Positions 16,451-26,179 of a stretch of 64,000 bases of DNA are shown piece after piece. Position numbers and translations under genes: made by a program. The notes under the pieces are model-generated. The model was not told the origin of the DNA, made no database searches, and saw nothing but the letters and a program-made list of their open reading frames with translations. The stretch's first letter is position 1. Each line of letters opens with the position of its first letter. Origin of the DNA: Clostridium caldaquaticum (GTDB taxonomy: Bacteria > Bacillota > Clostridia > Clostridiales > Clostridiaceae); the NCBI RefSeq assembly GCF_023806125.1, contig NZ_JAMSKT010000006.1:1-64000 (forward strand), in the 5' to 3' direction.

Positions 16451-17161
16451 ATGAAATACACAAGATATGATATGAAAAGAAAAAAAAATAACAGTTTAGC
16501 TTTTGTAGTAGTTTTTCTTTCAACTTTGGTCTTTGCAGTTGTTATAGGAACGGTTATTTCGAAACTTTTCTTCAATAATAATTTAAAGGAAGTAATTCCT
16601 AAATCTGAAGATAAAATAACAGATGCAGCAAAAAAGGAAGATAAGAAAAAAGTAGTTAGATATATAGTGGTACAATGTGGAGTATTTGGAAAAAATGAAA
16701 ATGCTGAATCAGTTAAAAAAAATCTAAGTGTTTATGGTAATGCCTTTACTGTATTGGATGAAAAAGGGACAAGAGTTCTTTTAGGAATATATAAAGAGGA
16801 ACAGGGACTTAAGACTATGAAAATATTAAGCGAGAAGTCTATAGACAACTCTAAAATTACTTTTGAGATAAATATTTTAAATAACAATGCTTGCGATGAA
16901 CAGGTTGCAGCAATAATAGATGCAGAGCTGGATGTTCTTACATCATTAGCTGATTCAAATACCAAGTCTATAGATACTAAGGAGTTAAAAAAATGGTGTT
17001 CTTTAGAAATTAAAGAAGTAGATAAGAAGAGTACAAATATAAATGTTCTTAATGAACTGAAAGCACATATCAGCACCTTACCAGATGAGCTTGGCAAAGA
17101 TAAAGCTTCAGAGTGTTATATATTTTTATATAACATATTAAAAAAATTAACTGAAAAATAA
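16451..17161 (+). CDS. SPOR-domain membrane protein
   Basis: The 236-residue protein has a basic N-terminus, one membrane segment (about 18-42) and a lysine-rich linker. A region around residues 68-140 (VRYIVVQCGVFGKNENAESV followed by GTRVLLGIYKEE) fits a SPOR peptidoglycan-binding domain. Such domains bind denuded glycan strands at division sites. The C-terminal part is helical and has no family that I recognise. The ATG at 16451 follows GGAGG at proper spacing; the upstream in-frame start at 16430 does not. It precedes the maf-radC-mre block but ends in its own terminator. Confidence 0.82.
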   Translation: MKYTRYDMKRKKNNSLAFVVVFLSTLVFAVVIGTVISKLFFNNNLKEVIPKSEDKITDAAKKEDKKKVVRYIVVQCGVFGKNENAESVKKNLSVYGNAFTVLDEKGTRVLLGIYKEEQGLKTMKILSEKSIDNSKITFEINILNNNACDEQVAAIIDAELDVLTSLADSNTKSIDTKELKKWCSLEIKEVDKKSTNINVLNELKAHISTLPDELGKDKASECYIFLYNILKKLTEK

Positions 17162-17190
17162 AACACCTAAATTTCAGGTGTTTTTATTTT
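17161..17190 (+). terminator. Terminator after the SPOR-domain gene
   Basis: AAACACCT (17161-17168) pairs with AGGTGTTT (17176-17183) and is followed by a T-rich tail. Confidence 0.85.
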
Positions 17191-17377
17191 TTGGATTTTA
17201 ATTATCAGTTAATTTATATAAACTGTAAATATAAGATAAAATTCTAAATAATTCTTAAATAATTTTATATATACTTGTGTATGTTTTTATTAAATGTTAA
17301 ACTATAAACGATATGTAGAAATATAGTTGCAAAATTTTATATAGTTTTGTTTATATATGTCAAGGCAGGGATGGTAA

Positions 17378-17638
17378 TTGAAAGGTTTAGATAAAAGCAA
17401 GGGGTTTTTTATATTTACTGTATTTTTAGGTGCTATTGGCGGAAGTTTGCTTGGAGATATGCTTGGTACTAATATAAAATTCCTGCATGCTCTAAAAAGT
17501 GTATATTCCATTGGAACTTCAAAGCCTATTACACTAGATTTAAAAGTGTTAAGTCTTTCTTTTGGTTTAAATTATAATGTAAATTTAATGTCTATTTTTG
17601 GTATTGTTTTGGCTATAATATTATATAGAAAGGCTTAG
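17378..17638 (+). CDS. DUF4321 family membrane protein
   Basis: This 86-residue protein with two membrane segments (about 10-28 and 65-84) matches DUF4321, small clostridial proteins usually found directly upstream of maf. [14 protein letters not shown] motif marks the first segment. The start is TTG at 17378, since the ATG at 17371 is out of frame and stops after seven codons. maf follows by 20 bases and radC/mreB after that, so it is probably the first gene of the shape operon. Its role is unknown. Confidence 0.86.
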   Translation: MKGLDKSKGFFIFTVFLGAIGGSLLGDMLGTNIKFLHALKSVYSIGTSKPITLDLKVLSLSFGLNYNVNLMSIFGIVLAIILYRKA

Positions 17639-17658
17639 AAATTTTAGGAAGTGATAGT

Positions 17659-18234
17659 TTGGAAATTATTTTAGCTTCAGCTTCACAAAGAAGAGAGGAA
17701 CTTTTAAGAAGAATTATTAAAGATTTCAGCATTATAGTTAGTGATTTTGATGAAGATTCTGTAATATTTAACGGGAATTGTGAAGATTATGTAAAAACAT
17801 TAGCATTTGGCAAAGCAATGAATGTTGCAAAAACACTAAAGAATAAGAGTATAGTTATTGGTTGTGATACTGTTGTCTATCATAACAATAAAATTTTAGG
17901 GAAGCCCAATGATAAGGAAGAAGCTTATAGTATGATAAGAGCTTTAAGCGGAAATGTACATAAAGTATATTCGGGAATAGCTCTTATTAATACTGTTTCT
18001 AATATATCAATTATAGATTATGTATGTACTGATGTGTTTTTTGCAGAAATTTCTGATGATGAAATCAATAAATATATACATAAGAATGAGTGGGCAGATA
18101 AGGCAGGAGCCTACGGTATACAAGGAAATGCTGGTATTTTTGTTGAAAAAATTCATGGTTGCTATTATAATGTTGTAGGACTTCCTTTAAATCGTCTTTA
18201 TAATATGCTTAAGGAGATGGGGGTAAATCTTTAA
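17659..18234 (+). CDS. maf: Maf-type nucleoside triphosphate pyrophosphatase
   Basis: Maf proteins hydrolyse non-canonical or modified nucleoside triphosphates to monophosphates. The 191-residue product starts with the phosphate-binding motif [12 protein letters not shown]. It contains VIGCDTVV (about 72-79) with the metal-binding Asp, the [10 protein letters not shown] block, [11 protein letters not shown], and [10 protein letters not shown] near residue 153. The start is TTG at 17659, behind AGGAAGTGA. It is followed 13 bases later by radC, the conserved clostridial order. In Bacillus, overproduction affects septation, hence the older name septum formation protein. Confidence 0.95.
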   Translation: MEIILASASQRREELLRRIIKDFSIIVSDFDEDSVIFNGNCEDYVKTLAFGKAMNVAKTLKNKSIVIGCDTVVYHNNKILGKPNDKEEAYSMIRALSGNVHKVYSGIALINTVSNISIIDYVCTDVFFAEISDDEINKYIHKNEWADKAGAYGIQGNAGIFVEKIHGCYYNVVGLPLNRLYNMLKEMGVNL

Positions 18235-18247
18235 AAGGGGTTAATTT

Positions 18248-18934
18248 ATGGAAAAAGAACTTAGAATTATGGATTTACCTGAAAGTGAAAGGCCGCGAGA
18301 GAAACTTTTAAAATACGGAGCAGAGTCACTTTCAAATGGAGAGTTAATAGCTATAATACTTAGAACTGGAAGTTGTAATGAAAATATTTTAAATTTAAGT
18401 AACAGAATTTTAAGAGAAACTGGAGGATTAAATGGACTTCTTACCTCTTGCAGTGAAGATTTCTTAAATTTAAAAGGTATTGGGGCTGCAAAAGCTTCTC
18501 AGCTTTTAGCACTTGCTGAAATATCTAAAAGATTTAAATCTTTTAGATCAGGAGAACAATATAAGATTACTCAGCCTAAAGATGCTGCTGAGCTTATTAT
18601 GGAAAGTATGAGACATTTAAAGCAGGAACATTTAAAGGTAATTATGCTTAATACAAAAAATATAGTTATCAGCGTAAAAGATGTATCTGTTGGCAGCCTT
18701 AATTCTTCGATAGTTCATCCAAGGGAAGTATTTTGTGAAGCTATAAAAAAGAGCAGTGCATCTATTATTATAACTCACAACCATCCTTCTGGAGATCCAT
18801 TGCCAAGCAGCGAAGATATAGCTTTGACAAATAGAATTAAAGAATGTGGTAAACTTTTAGGCATTGAACTTTTGGATCATATAATAATTGGTAATGGTGT
18901 ATATGTAAGTTTAAAGGAAAAAGGTATATTGTAA
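18248..18934 (+). CDS. radC: RadC/UPF0758 family JAB-domain protein
   Basis: This 228-residue protein combines an N-terminal helix-hairpin-helix region (LNLKGIGAAKASQLLAL, about 73-89) with a C-terminal JAB/MPN metalloprotease-like domain. The metal-binding signature THNHPSGDPLPSSED is at about 177-191. It is named DNA repair protein RadC, but that role is disputed and its substrate is unknown. All metal ligands are present, so it should be an active JAB fold. AAGGGG precedes the ATG. It lies between maf and mreB, as in many Firmicutes. Confidence 0.94.
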   Translation: MEKELRIMDLPESERPREKLLKYGAESLSNGELIAIILRTGSCNENILNLSNRILRETGGLNGLLTSCSEDFLNLKGIGAAKASQLLALAEISKRFKSFRSGEQYKITQPKDAAELIMESMRHLKQEHLKVIMLNTKNIVISVKDVSVGSLNSSIVHPREVFCEAIKKSSASIIITHNHPSGDPLPSSEDIALTNRIKECGKLLGIELLDHIIIGNGVYVSLKEKGIL

Positions 18935-18955
18935 ATTTGAAAGGAGAAATTTTAC

Positions 18956-19963
18956 ATGGGATTTTTCGGTATATCTAAAGATATGGGTATAGATTTAGGA
19001 ACTGCAAATACTCTTATTTATGTAAAGGGTAAAGGGATACTTCTAAGAGAGCCGTCGGTTGTAGCAATTAATTGTGATACTAAAAAAGTTTTAGCTGTTG
19101 GTCTTGAGGCAAAGCAGATGATAGGAAGAACTCCAGGAAACATAATGGCAATAAGACCATTAAAGGACGGAGTTATTGCAGATTTTGATGTAACACAAAC
19201 AATGCTAAAAAAGTTTATTGAAAAAATAAGTCCTAAGAGTGCCTTTACTAGTCCTAGAATAGTAGTATGTTTTCCTTCAGGGGTAACAGAGGTTGAAAAA
19301 AGAGCAATTGATGAAGCTACTAAACAAGCAGGAGCAAGAGAAGTACTTCTTATGGAAGAACCTATGGCTGCAGCTATTGGTGCAAATCTTCCTGTAAATG
19401 AACCTACAGGAAGTATGATAGTTGATATTGGTGGTGGAACTACAGAAGTAGCTGTGATATCCTTAGGAGGAATAGTAACAAGCAAATCACTTAGGGTGGC
19501 TGGAGATGAGCTTGACCAGTCAATAATTAATTACATTAAAAAAGAATATAATTTGGCTATTGGTGAAAGAACTGCTGAAGCTGTTAAAATGGAGTTAGGT
19601 TCAGCTTTTCCAGATGAAAATGAAAGCACTATGCAGATTAAGGGAAGAGACTTAGTATCTGGGCTTCCTAAAATTATTGATATAACAGAGGGAGAAGTTA
19701 GAGAAGCATTAAGAGAGCCTGTAGCAGCTATTATAGATGCAATTAAAACTACATTGGAAAAGACTCCTCCAGAACTGGCAGCAGATATTATGGATAAAGG
19801 AATAATGTTAGCAGGGGGAGGAGCTTACCTTAAAGGGTTAGATAAGCTTATAAACCATGAAACTCATATGCCTGTACACGTAGCAGAATCACCTCTTGAC
19901 TGTGTTGCTTTAGGTGCTGGTAAAGCACTAGATAATATTGATAAAGTAAGTAGAAAAAGATAA
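18956..19963 (+). CDS. mreB: Rod shape-determining protein MreB
   Basis: MreB is the bacterial actin that guides elongation-phase wall synthesis at the inner membrane. The 335-residue protein has the phosphate-1 loop GIDLGTANT at 11-19, the phosphate-2 loop VDIGGGTTE near 158-166, and the adenosine motif [12 protein letters not shown] near 284-295. Length and N-terminus ([11 protein letters not shown]) are typical. AAAGGAGA lies before the ATG. mreC starts four bases after its stop, so mreB, mreC and mreD form one transcript with the penicillin-binding protein gene. Confidence 0.97.
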   Translation: MGFFGISKDMGIDLGTANTLIYVKGKGILLREPSVVAINCDTKKVLAVGLEAKQMIGRTPGNIMAIRPLKDGVIADFDVTQTMLKKFIEKISPKSAFTSPRIVVCFPSGVTEVEKRAIDEATKQAGAREVLLMEEPMAAAIGANLPVNEPTGSMIVDIGGGTTEVAVISLGGIVTSKSLRVAGDELDQSIINYIKKEYNLAIGERTAEAVKMELGSAFPDENESTMQIKGRDLVSGLPKIIDITEGEVREALREPVAAIIDAIKTTLEKTPPELAADIMDKGIMLAGGGAYLKGLDKLINHETHMPVHVAESPLDCVALGAGKALDNIDKVSRKR

Positions 19964-19967
19964 TATT

Positions 19968-20810
19968 ATGACATTCTTTAAGAACAAACTGGCAGTAACT
20001 ATAATTGTACTGTCAGTTAGCTTTTTAATATTAATCGGTGTAAGTGTTAAGAGGGAAAAGGCGTCTGCAGTTGAAAATGGTGTGGGCAGTGTACTTAATT
20101 TGATTCAAGAGGTAGTTTATAAATCAGCAGATACTGTTAAAGAAAATTTAAGCTCCATATTCAGTTTCTCAAAAATTAAACAAGAAAATGACGAACTTAG
20201 AAGGAAGAACATTGAATTAGAAAATAAACTTATTGAGTATAATTCTGCTTTAAAGGAAAATGAATCATTAAGACAGATGTTAGATTTTAAAAATCAAAAT
20301 TCTGAATACAGCTATGAAGGATGCAACATAATTGGTAAAAGTGGAGGCAATTTTTTAGATGGATTTATAATAGATAAGGGAAGTAAAGATAATATAAGAA
20401 AAGGAATGGTTGTGATTACTCCAAGAGGTTTAGTGGGACAAATAACTTCAACTGCTAGTAATTGGGCAGTTGTGCAGTCTATTTCCAATGAAAATATAGC
20501 TGTAAGCGGTATGGTAGAAAGCACTAATGAAACAGGAATCGTTAAGGGATACAAGGATGCAGATAATAAACTTCTGGCTAAATTATATTTTTTACCGCAA
20601 GATTCAGCGGTAAAAAAGGGAGATGTTATTTTAACTTCAGGTTATGGTAACTTTTATCCAAAGAATATAAGAATAGGACAGGTAGTTGATATTGAGGAAG
20701 ATAAAGGTAAAATAATGAAAAATGCTATAATTGAACCTTATGTAGATTTCAATAAGCTGGAAGAGCTGCTTATAGTTATTCCTAAAGATATAAGAGATAT
20801 AAAATATTAA
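19968..20810 (+). CDS. mreC: Rod shape-determining protein MreC
   Basis: MreC is a single-pass scaffold that links MreB and MreD to penicillin-binding proteins outside the membrane. The 280-residue protein has one N-terminal membrane segment (about 8-27), a coiled coil (KQENDELRRKNIELENKL, about 72-89), and a beta-rich periplasm-side domain. That domain carries the family's GLVGQI and LTSGYGNFYPKNIRIGQV blocks. There is no strong ribosome site before the ATG, only an A/T-rich stretch four bases after mreB, which suggests coupling. Confidence 0.95.
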   Translation: MTFFKNKLAVTIIVLSVSFLILIGVSVKREKASAVENGVGSVLNLIQEVVYKSADTVKENLSSIFSFSKIKQENDELRRKNIELENKLIEYNSALKENESLRQMLDFKNQNSEYSYEGCNIIGKSGGNFLDGFIIDKGSKDNIRKGMVVITPRGLVGQITSTASNWAVVQSISNENIAVSGMVESTNETGIVKGYKDADNKLLAKLYFLPQDSAVKKGDVILTSGYGNFYPKNIRIGQVVDIEEDKGKIMKNAIIEPYVDFNKLEELLIVIPKDIRDIKY

Positions 20811-20819
20811 GGTGAAATT

Positions 20820-21320
20820 ATGAAGAAGATTTTGACAATAGTTTTTATATGTGTGTTGTTAATGATTATAGATAACACACTTGTTCCTTTTTTTGCAATA
20901 AGAGGCTTTTATCCAAGCCTGCTTTTCATATTCTGTTTATTCTATTCCATAATAAATGGCAGTTGGGAAGGTATATGGATAGGAATTTTATCAGGAGTGC
21001 TGCAGGATTTATATTTCATAAATGGTTTTGGAATAAATACATTTACAAATATGCTGTTATGTGCTTTGGCAGGTTTTATTGGAGTTTCTATATTTAAGGA
21101 AAAGAGTCTTATACCTATAGTTTCCTGTTTTTTTATGACTGTAATAAAAGGTATATTAGTTTTTTCTATTTTATATATAGTTAAAATGTACACTTCTTTT
21201 GAACATATTATATATAACAGCTTATATTCCGTAGTTGTTTCAATATTTATGTATAAAAGAGTTTACAGATTGTGTCAGAAGGAATATATGCAGAGGAAGT
21301 GGAGCTTTTATGATAGATAA
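20820..21320 (+). CDS. mreD: Rod shape-determining protein MreD
   Basis: MreD is a small integral membrane partner of MreC. The 166-residue protein has five or six hydrophobic segments and the pattern of the family: PSLLFIFCLFYSIINGSWEGIWIGILSGVLQD in pieces around 32-63, with the conserved G-x-x-x-G-L-Q-D turn. AGGTGA stands before the ATG, nine bases after mreC. The protein is inferred to act in the elongasome with MreB, MreC, the PBP2 and RodA encoded nearby. Confidence 0.92.
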   Translation: MKKILTIVFICVLLMIIDNTLVPFFAIRGFYPSLLFIFCLFYSIINGSWEGIWIGILSGVLQDLYFINGFGINTFTNMLLCALAGFIGVSIFKEKSLIPIVSCFFMTVIKGILVFSILYIVKMYTSFEHIIYNSLYSVVVSIFMYKRVYRLCQKEYMQRKWSFYDR

Positions 21321-21340
21321 TTTTATGGGAAGGTGAGCCT

Positions 21341-24238
21341 ATGAATAAGAAGAAAAAAAATTTTAATAGATTTACATCGTTAATTATAATTATGATTTTA
21401 GTTTTTGCGTCAATTATATCTAGGCTTACTGTTTTACAAATAGTCAAAGCAGATGAATATAAGGATAAGGCTAATAGTCAATCTATTACAGAAGTTCAGG
21501 AGTATGCGCCAAGAGGCCCAATATTAGCAAGTGATGGTAAAACGCAGTTAGCTACAAATGTTCAAAGTTATAATTTAACATTTACTGAGACAACAGACAG
21601 TAGCACGAGCTTCTTTGATACTATGGATATGATATTTAAAATTTTAGATGAAAATGGAGAGACGCAAAAAGATGATTTTGCATTAAAGATAAATCCTTAT
21701 AGATTTGAATTTAATGTTCAAGATGATGAAGGAAGAAAGACTTTAGAAATAAGATTTAAACGTGATAGAGGGTTAAATGAAAAAATACAGAAAAAACTTT
21801 TCCCAGATAAGAAGGAAAAGCTCACAGAAGAGGAAGAAGAACAAATAAATGAAGAGCTTTTAAAAATTACTCCTGAAGAGACTTTTAATTATCTCGTAGA
21901 TCAATATAAAGTATCTCCAGAAGGTATTTTTGAAAAAATTCTGAGTGGGTTTAAGTCTTCTCCAGAAGAAACAATAATGAGAATTCAAGAAAGATATAAG
22001 ATAGCATCAGATGATGAATTAAAACAGCTATTACAGCAATATACAGAAGCATCAAAGCAGACTATTAAAGATGAACTTTTTCAAAAACTGCTTTTAAAAT
22101 GTAATGTAGAGAAAACAAAGCTTTCACAAGATAAACAGATAGAATTAGAGAGAAGATATATTCTTGTTAAGGATGCTATAAAGATGCAAAGTTTTTCAGG
22201 CTATAAACCAGTAGTAATTGCAAGTAATATTAAAAAAGAGACAGCATTTATTTTCTCTCAAAAACTTAACGATCTTCCAGGAATAGACATATCAATGCAG
22301 CCTATGCGATATTATCCTTTTGGGCAATTGGCGTCAGCTGTTATAGGTTATATATCCAAGATAGGTAATAATCACAGCAAATATGAAGAGAAAGGTTATG
22401 ATGTAAACACAGATTATATAGGTATTCAAGGAATTGAAGGTGCTTTTGAAGATAGACTGAAGGGTTCTAAAGGCGGAAGAATCGTAAAATTAAACAGGTA
22501 TGGAAGAGTTATTGAAGAATTAGGAAGAAGAGTGACTTATTCAGGTCAGACTATTCAGCTTACTATAGATCAAAATGTACAGTATGCAGCAGAAACTGCT
22601 CTTGATAAGGTTATGGCTGATCTTCAAAAGCAGGGGCGTAGAAAGGACGTAAATACTGCAAATGCCACTAGAGGAGCTGCTGTAGCTATAGATGTAAATA
22701 CAGGTGCAATTCTGGCACTTGCTTCTAGACCAGGATTTAATCCAAATGATTTTTCTGATCCTAAAGGTCTTTCTACGGAGACATATAATAAATATTTTAA
22801 TCCAGATTATGTTGCGTATGGAAAGTCTAGAGGTTTGAATACTTCGTTAATTGATAAACTTTTTCCTATTAATTCAAAGTCAAACAAAAGATATGATGCG
22901 TTTGACTTCGTACCTAAACCATTATATAACTATGCAACCTACTCTTTAGTTCCTCCAGGTTCTACTTTTAAGCCCATGACAGCTATTGCAGGATTGGAAT
23001 CAGGAGTTATAAAACCATCCGATACAGTAAACGATCGTTCTGTATTTGATGATGGAAAAAATTTCAGAACGACATTTTATGATAATGGAAGTGGAAATGG
23101 TTTGGTGAATTTGACAAAAGCATTAGCAGTTTCAAGTAACCCGTATTTTATGAAAGTAGGACAGCTTTTAAGAGAGACATATAATGATGATATTTTAGCT
23201 CAATATGCATGGAAGTTTGGTTTAGGTGTTAAGCCCCAATCTGGTATAAAGGCTTCTACTGGAATTGAGATAGGTGAAAATTTTGGTCAAGTATTTAATA
23301 GTTGGAGCAATAGTAACAGTTATGCCATAAATTATTATTATGTAGTTAGGGATGTTCTTAAGTCTGGTAAAGGAAGCTATAGGGTAGGGAATTTCACCCC
23401 AATAAATTTAGATAAATCTGATGGAGATACTCAAAAGTTAAGAGATTTAAAGGATGAATTTAAGCAGAAAATACAAGAAATTATTAGAACTGGAGGTATG
23501 ATAAACGAGGAGTTAAAGAAAGATGTAAATAAGAGGGATAATTATGTAGTAAAAACTTATACTGAGTATTTAACTAAATTAATAGAGGCGGATTCAAGCT
23601 ATAAAGGAAAATCAATATCAAATAGTGAAATTACTGCTATAGCAAACGAAATGCTTATGATAACTATTTATGATGGATATATGCAAAGTGTAATGCCGTT
23701 TAATATGTATAATGCTTCTATTGGTCAAGGTAATATGAATTTTACTCCTCTTCAGCTTGCTAATTATATAGCTACTTTAGTAAATGGTGGAACACGATAT
23801 AAGCTTCATCTTGTAAGTAAGATAATAGATTCAGATGGAACTGTTATTAAAGAGGTGCAGCCAGAAGTCATAGAAAATACAGGTATTAAACCTTCTACAG
23901 TAGCAGCTGTAAAAGAAGGTATGCATGCTGTTACAGGAGAGGACGGTACTGCAAGAGGAGTTTTTGATGGTTTACCTATTGATACAGCAGGTAAAACAGG
24001 TTCTGCAACCTATAGCAATAAGCAGGATGAGTTAGGGAGAACCTCTTATGGTGTTTATGTAGGTTTTGCACCCTATGACAAACCTAAAATTGCTGTTGCA
24101 GTACTTGTATTTGACGGAGGTCATGGTGGATATATTGCTCCAGTAGCAAGAGCTATATATGAAGCTTATTTTAAGGAAGAGTTAGATGCTAAGGGATATA
24201 CTCCACAATTTGATGTAGTTGCAAAACCAATCCAATAA
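21341..24238 (+). CDS. mrdA: Penicillin-binding protein 2 (class B transpeptidase)
   Basis: PBP2 cross-links peptidoglycan during elongation in complex with RodA. The 965-residue protein has an N-terminal membrane anchor (about 11-32), a pedestal domain, and a transpeptidase domain. In that domain the nucleophile is Ser541 in PGSTFKPM and the KTG triad is at 885-887. It is much longer than enteric PBP2 (about 630), owing to a charged helical insert at about 140-290 with two similar PEET-containing segments and a second insert near 690-770. Similar long forms are usual in clostridia. AAGGTGAG lies before the ATG, and a terminator follows. The mreBCD-PBP2 order supports the elongation role. Confidence 0.94.
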   Translation: MNKKKKNFNRFTSLIIIMILVFASIISRLTVLQIVKADEYKDKANSQSITEVQEYAPRGPILASDGKTQLATNVQSYNLTFTETTDSSTSFFDTMDMIFKILDENGETQKDDFALKINPYRFEFNVQDDEGRKTLEIRFKRDRGLNEKIQKKLFPDKKEKLTEEEEEQINEELLKITPEETFNYLVDQYKVSPEGIFEKILSGFKSSPEETIMRIQERYKIASDDELKQLLQQYTEASKQTIKDELFQKLLLKCNVEKTKLSQDKQIELERRYILVKDAIKMQSFSGYKPVVIASNIKKETAFIFSQKLNDLPGIDISMQPMRYYPFGQLASAVIGYISKIGNNHSKYEEKGYDVNTDYIGIQGIEGAFEDRLKGSKGGRIVKLNRYGRVIEELGRRVTYSGQTIQLTIDQNVQYAAETALDKVMADLQKQGRRKDVNTANATRGAAVAIDVNTGAILALASRPGFNPNDFSDPKGLSTETYNKYFNPDYVAYGKSRGLNTSLIDKLFPINSKSNKRYDAFDFVPKPLYNYATYSLVPPGSTFKPMTAIAGLESGVIKPSDTVNDRSVFDDGKNFRTTFYDNGSGNGLVNLTKALAVSSNPYFMKVGQLLRETYNDDILAQYAWKFGLGVKPQSGIKASTGIEIGENFGQVFNSWSNSNSYAINYYYVVRDVLKSGKGSYRVGNFTPINLDKSDGDTQKLRDLKDEFKQKIQEIIRTGGMINEELKKDVNKRDNYVVKTYTEYLTKLIEADSSYKGKSISNSEITAIANEMLMITIYDGYMQSVMPFNMYNASIGQGNMNFTPLQLANYIATLVNGGTRYKLHLVSKIIDSDGTVIKEVQPEVIENTGIKPSTVAAVKEGMHAVTGEDGTARGVFDGLPIDTAGKTGSATYSNKQDELGRTSYGVYVGFAPYDKPKIAVAVLVFDGGHGGYIAPVARAIYEAYFKEELDAKGYTPQFDVVAKPIQ

Positions 24239-24246
24239 ATTATTAT

Positions 24247-24276
24247 AAAAATAGATGGATTATCCGTCTATTTTTA
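24247..24276 (+). terminator. Terminator after PBP2
   Basis: AAAATAGATGG pairs with CCGTCTATTTTT (one G-T pair) around a five-base loop, and a T run follows. Confidence 0.88.
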
Positions 24277-24363
24277 TTTTTTGAGTACTAATTATGAATT
24301 TTTAGGAGGATTTTAATAAAATTTGTTGAATTATAAGAATATGCTCTTGCTTGGAGGTTTGTT

Positions 24364-24996
24364 ATGATTGACGACAAAATAATAATTAAAGGAAACAAAG
24401 ATGGATTATTTGCAGTAATAAGTATGAACAAATTTAAGGATTTTGATGAAATGCTGGAAGCCTTAATAGAAAAGCTGTCAAGAGGTAGAAAATTTTATAA
24501 GGGGAGTACTCTTAAAATAGCTACTGAGCTTAAGTATATAAGTGAAAGAGAATTAAGCAGACTTAAAGATGTACTGTTCGAAGAGTTTATGATAAAAGAT
24601 TGTATACTGGAGGATAGGGAAGAAAAGGTCAGCAGAGTGTTTTCTGGTATTTATGAGGGACGTACTAAATTTTTAAGAAAAACTATTCGAAGTGGGCAGA
24701 GTATAAATTATACAGGTAATATTGTAATTATTGGGGATGTAAATCCGGGTTCAGAGGTTTTTGCAGGAGGGAATATTGTTGTCCTTGGGTCATTGAAAGG
24801 TCATGTTCATGCAGGTTGCGGAGGTAATGATAAGGCCATTATTGCAGCTTTTCGTTTGCAGCCTGAAATTTTGCAAATAGCAGATATAATGACCAGATCT
24901 CCAGATGATGGAGAAAAACCATTATATCCTGAAGTGGCAAAAATAAAGGATAATAGTATAATTGTAGAACCATACTTATTTAACAAGTTTATTTAA
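24364..24996 (+). CDS. minC: Septum site-determining protein MinC
   Basis: MinC blocks FtsZ ring assembly away from mid-cell. The 210-residue protein has the N-terminal FtsZ-inhibiting domain (about 1-100) and a C-terminal beta-helix that dimerises and binds MinD. The latter shows the repeating glycine pattern [18 protein letters not shown] and [11 protein letters not shown] (about 120-150). GGAGG stands before the ATG. minD starts 17 bases after its stop, and minE follows, giving the full minCDE set. Having MinE points to pole-to-pole oscillation rather than the DivIVA-only arrangement of Bacillus. Confidence 0.96.
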   Translation: MIDDKIIIKGNKDGLFAVISMNKFKDFDEMLEALIEKLSRGRKFYKGSTLKIATELKYISERELSRLKDVLFEEFMIKDCILEDREEKVSRVFSGIYEGRTKFLRKTIRSGQSINYTGNIVIIGDVNPGSEVFAGGNIVVLGSLKGHVHAGCGGNDKAIIAAFRLQPEILQIADIMTRSPDDGEKPLYPEVAKIKDNSIIVEPYLFNKFI

Positions 24997-25012
24997 TAGG
25001 AGGATGTATTTT

Positions 25013-25813
25013 ATGGGAGAAGCAATTGTAGTAACATCAGGTAAAGGCGGAGTAGGAAAAACGACAACAACTGCTAACATTGGAACAGCCCTTGCAGCAA
25101 TGGGGAAAAAGGTTGTTGTTGTAGATGGAGATACTGGACTTAGAAACTTAGATGTATTAATGGGACTTGAAAATAGAATAGTAAATACTTTGGTAGACGT
25201 TATTGAAGAAAGATGTAGGCTAAAAGCTGCATTAATAAAGGATAAAAGATTTAATAATCTTTTCTTGCTTCCTACAGCACAAACTAGGGATAAAACTGAT
25301 ATTGAGCCGCAAAAAATGCTCAAGTTAGTAGAGCAGCTAAAAGAAGAGTTTGATTATGTAATCATTGATTGCCCTGCAGGAATTGAACAGGGATTTGAAA
25401 ATGCAGTTGTGGGAGCAGACAGGGCTATAGTGGTAGTAAATCCAGAGCTTACATCTGTAAGAGATGCAGACAGAGTTATTGGTAAATTAGATGCAAAGGG
25501 ACTGGATAGACATGAATTAGTTATAAACAGGATAAACTATGAAATGACTCAAAAGGGAGATATGCTTGATATAAACGATATATTAGAATGTTTAGCTGTT
25601 AAACTGATAGGAGTTGTTCCAGATGATAAAAATGTAACAGTATCTACAAATAAAGGAGAGCCTATTGTTTTAGATGAAAAAGCCTTGTCAGGACAAGCGT
25701 TTAAAAATATAGCAAGAAGAATTATAGGAGAAGAAGTTCCATTTATGTCTCTTGAAAATGATGAAGGCGGATTTTTATCTTCTCTTAAAAGATTTTTCTT
25801 TAAATCACGATAG
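25013..25813 (+). CDS. minD: Septum site-determining ATPase MinD
   Basis: MinD is the membrane-binding ATPase that recruits MinC and is displaced by MinE. The 266-residue protein has the deviant Walker A motif SGKGGVGKTT near residue 8, a VDGDTGLRNLDVLMG switch block near 38, and the IIDCPAGIE Walker B. The C-terminal amphipathic helix (SLKRFFFKSR) inserts into the membrane. The start is ATG 25013: AGGAGG at 24998-25003 abuts an earlier in-frame ATG at 25004 and leaves correct spacing only for 25013. Confidence 0.97.
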   Translation: MGEAIVVTSGKGGVGKTTTTANIGTALAAMGKKVVVVDGDTGLRNLDVLMGLENRIVNTLVDVIEERCRLKAALIKDKRFNNLFLLPTAQTRDKTDIEPQKMLKLVEQLKEEFDYVIIDCPAGIEQGFENAVVGADRAIVVVNPELTSVRDADRVIGKLDAKGLDRHELVINRINYEMTQKGDMLDINDILECLAVKLIGVVPDDKNVTVSTNKGEPIVLDEKALSGQAFKNIARRIIGEEVPFMSLENDEGGFLSSLKRFFFKSR

Positions 25814-25821
25814 GAGGGGAT

Positions 25822-26091
25822 ATGATGGATTTATTTAAAATTTTCTCATCGAAACCTTCACCGAAAGAAGTTGCTAAAGAAAGACTCCAGCTTATACTTA
25901 TACATGATAGATCAGATTTTTCTCCGGAGTTTCTAGAGATAATAAAGTCAGAGATACTGAAGGTTTTATCAAACTATGCTGAATTTAACAGTTCTGATAT
26001 AGAGGTTAAGCTCACAAGGACTGAAGATGGAGTAAATTCTTCTCCTGCATTGGTGGCAAGTATTCCTATTAAAAGTACTAGAAAACCTTAA
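25822..26091 (+). CDS. minE: Cell division topological specificity factor MinE
   Basis: MinE stimulates the MinD ATPase and drives Min oscillation. The 89-residue product has the N-terminal membrane-targeting and anti-MinCD segment (LFKIFSSKPSPKEVAKERLQ) and the C-terminal topological-specificity domain with LRL-like strands (DIEVKLTR). Length and order after minD are standard. Two adjacent ATGs at 25822 and 25825 share one AGGAGG, with 4 and 7 bases of spacing, so the second may be used. A strong terminator follows. Confidence 0.95.
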   Translation: MMDLFKIFSSKPSPKEVAKERLQLILIHDRSDFSPEFLEIIKSEILKVLSNYAEFNSSDIEVKLTRTEDGVNSSPALVASIPIKSTRKP

Positions 26092-26100
26092 TTATATTTT

Positions 26101-26138
26101 GCTATGTATAATTCAAATATTATACATAGCTTTTTTTT
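26101..26138 (+). terminator. Terminator after minE
   Basis: GCTATGTATAAT (26101-26112) pairs with ATTATACATAGC (26119-26130), followed by eight T. Confidence 0.95.
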
Positions 26139-26179
26139 ATATGTACTGATATAATATAATTGTCATTGGAGGGATGCTG

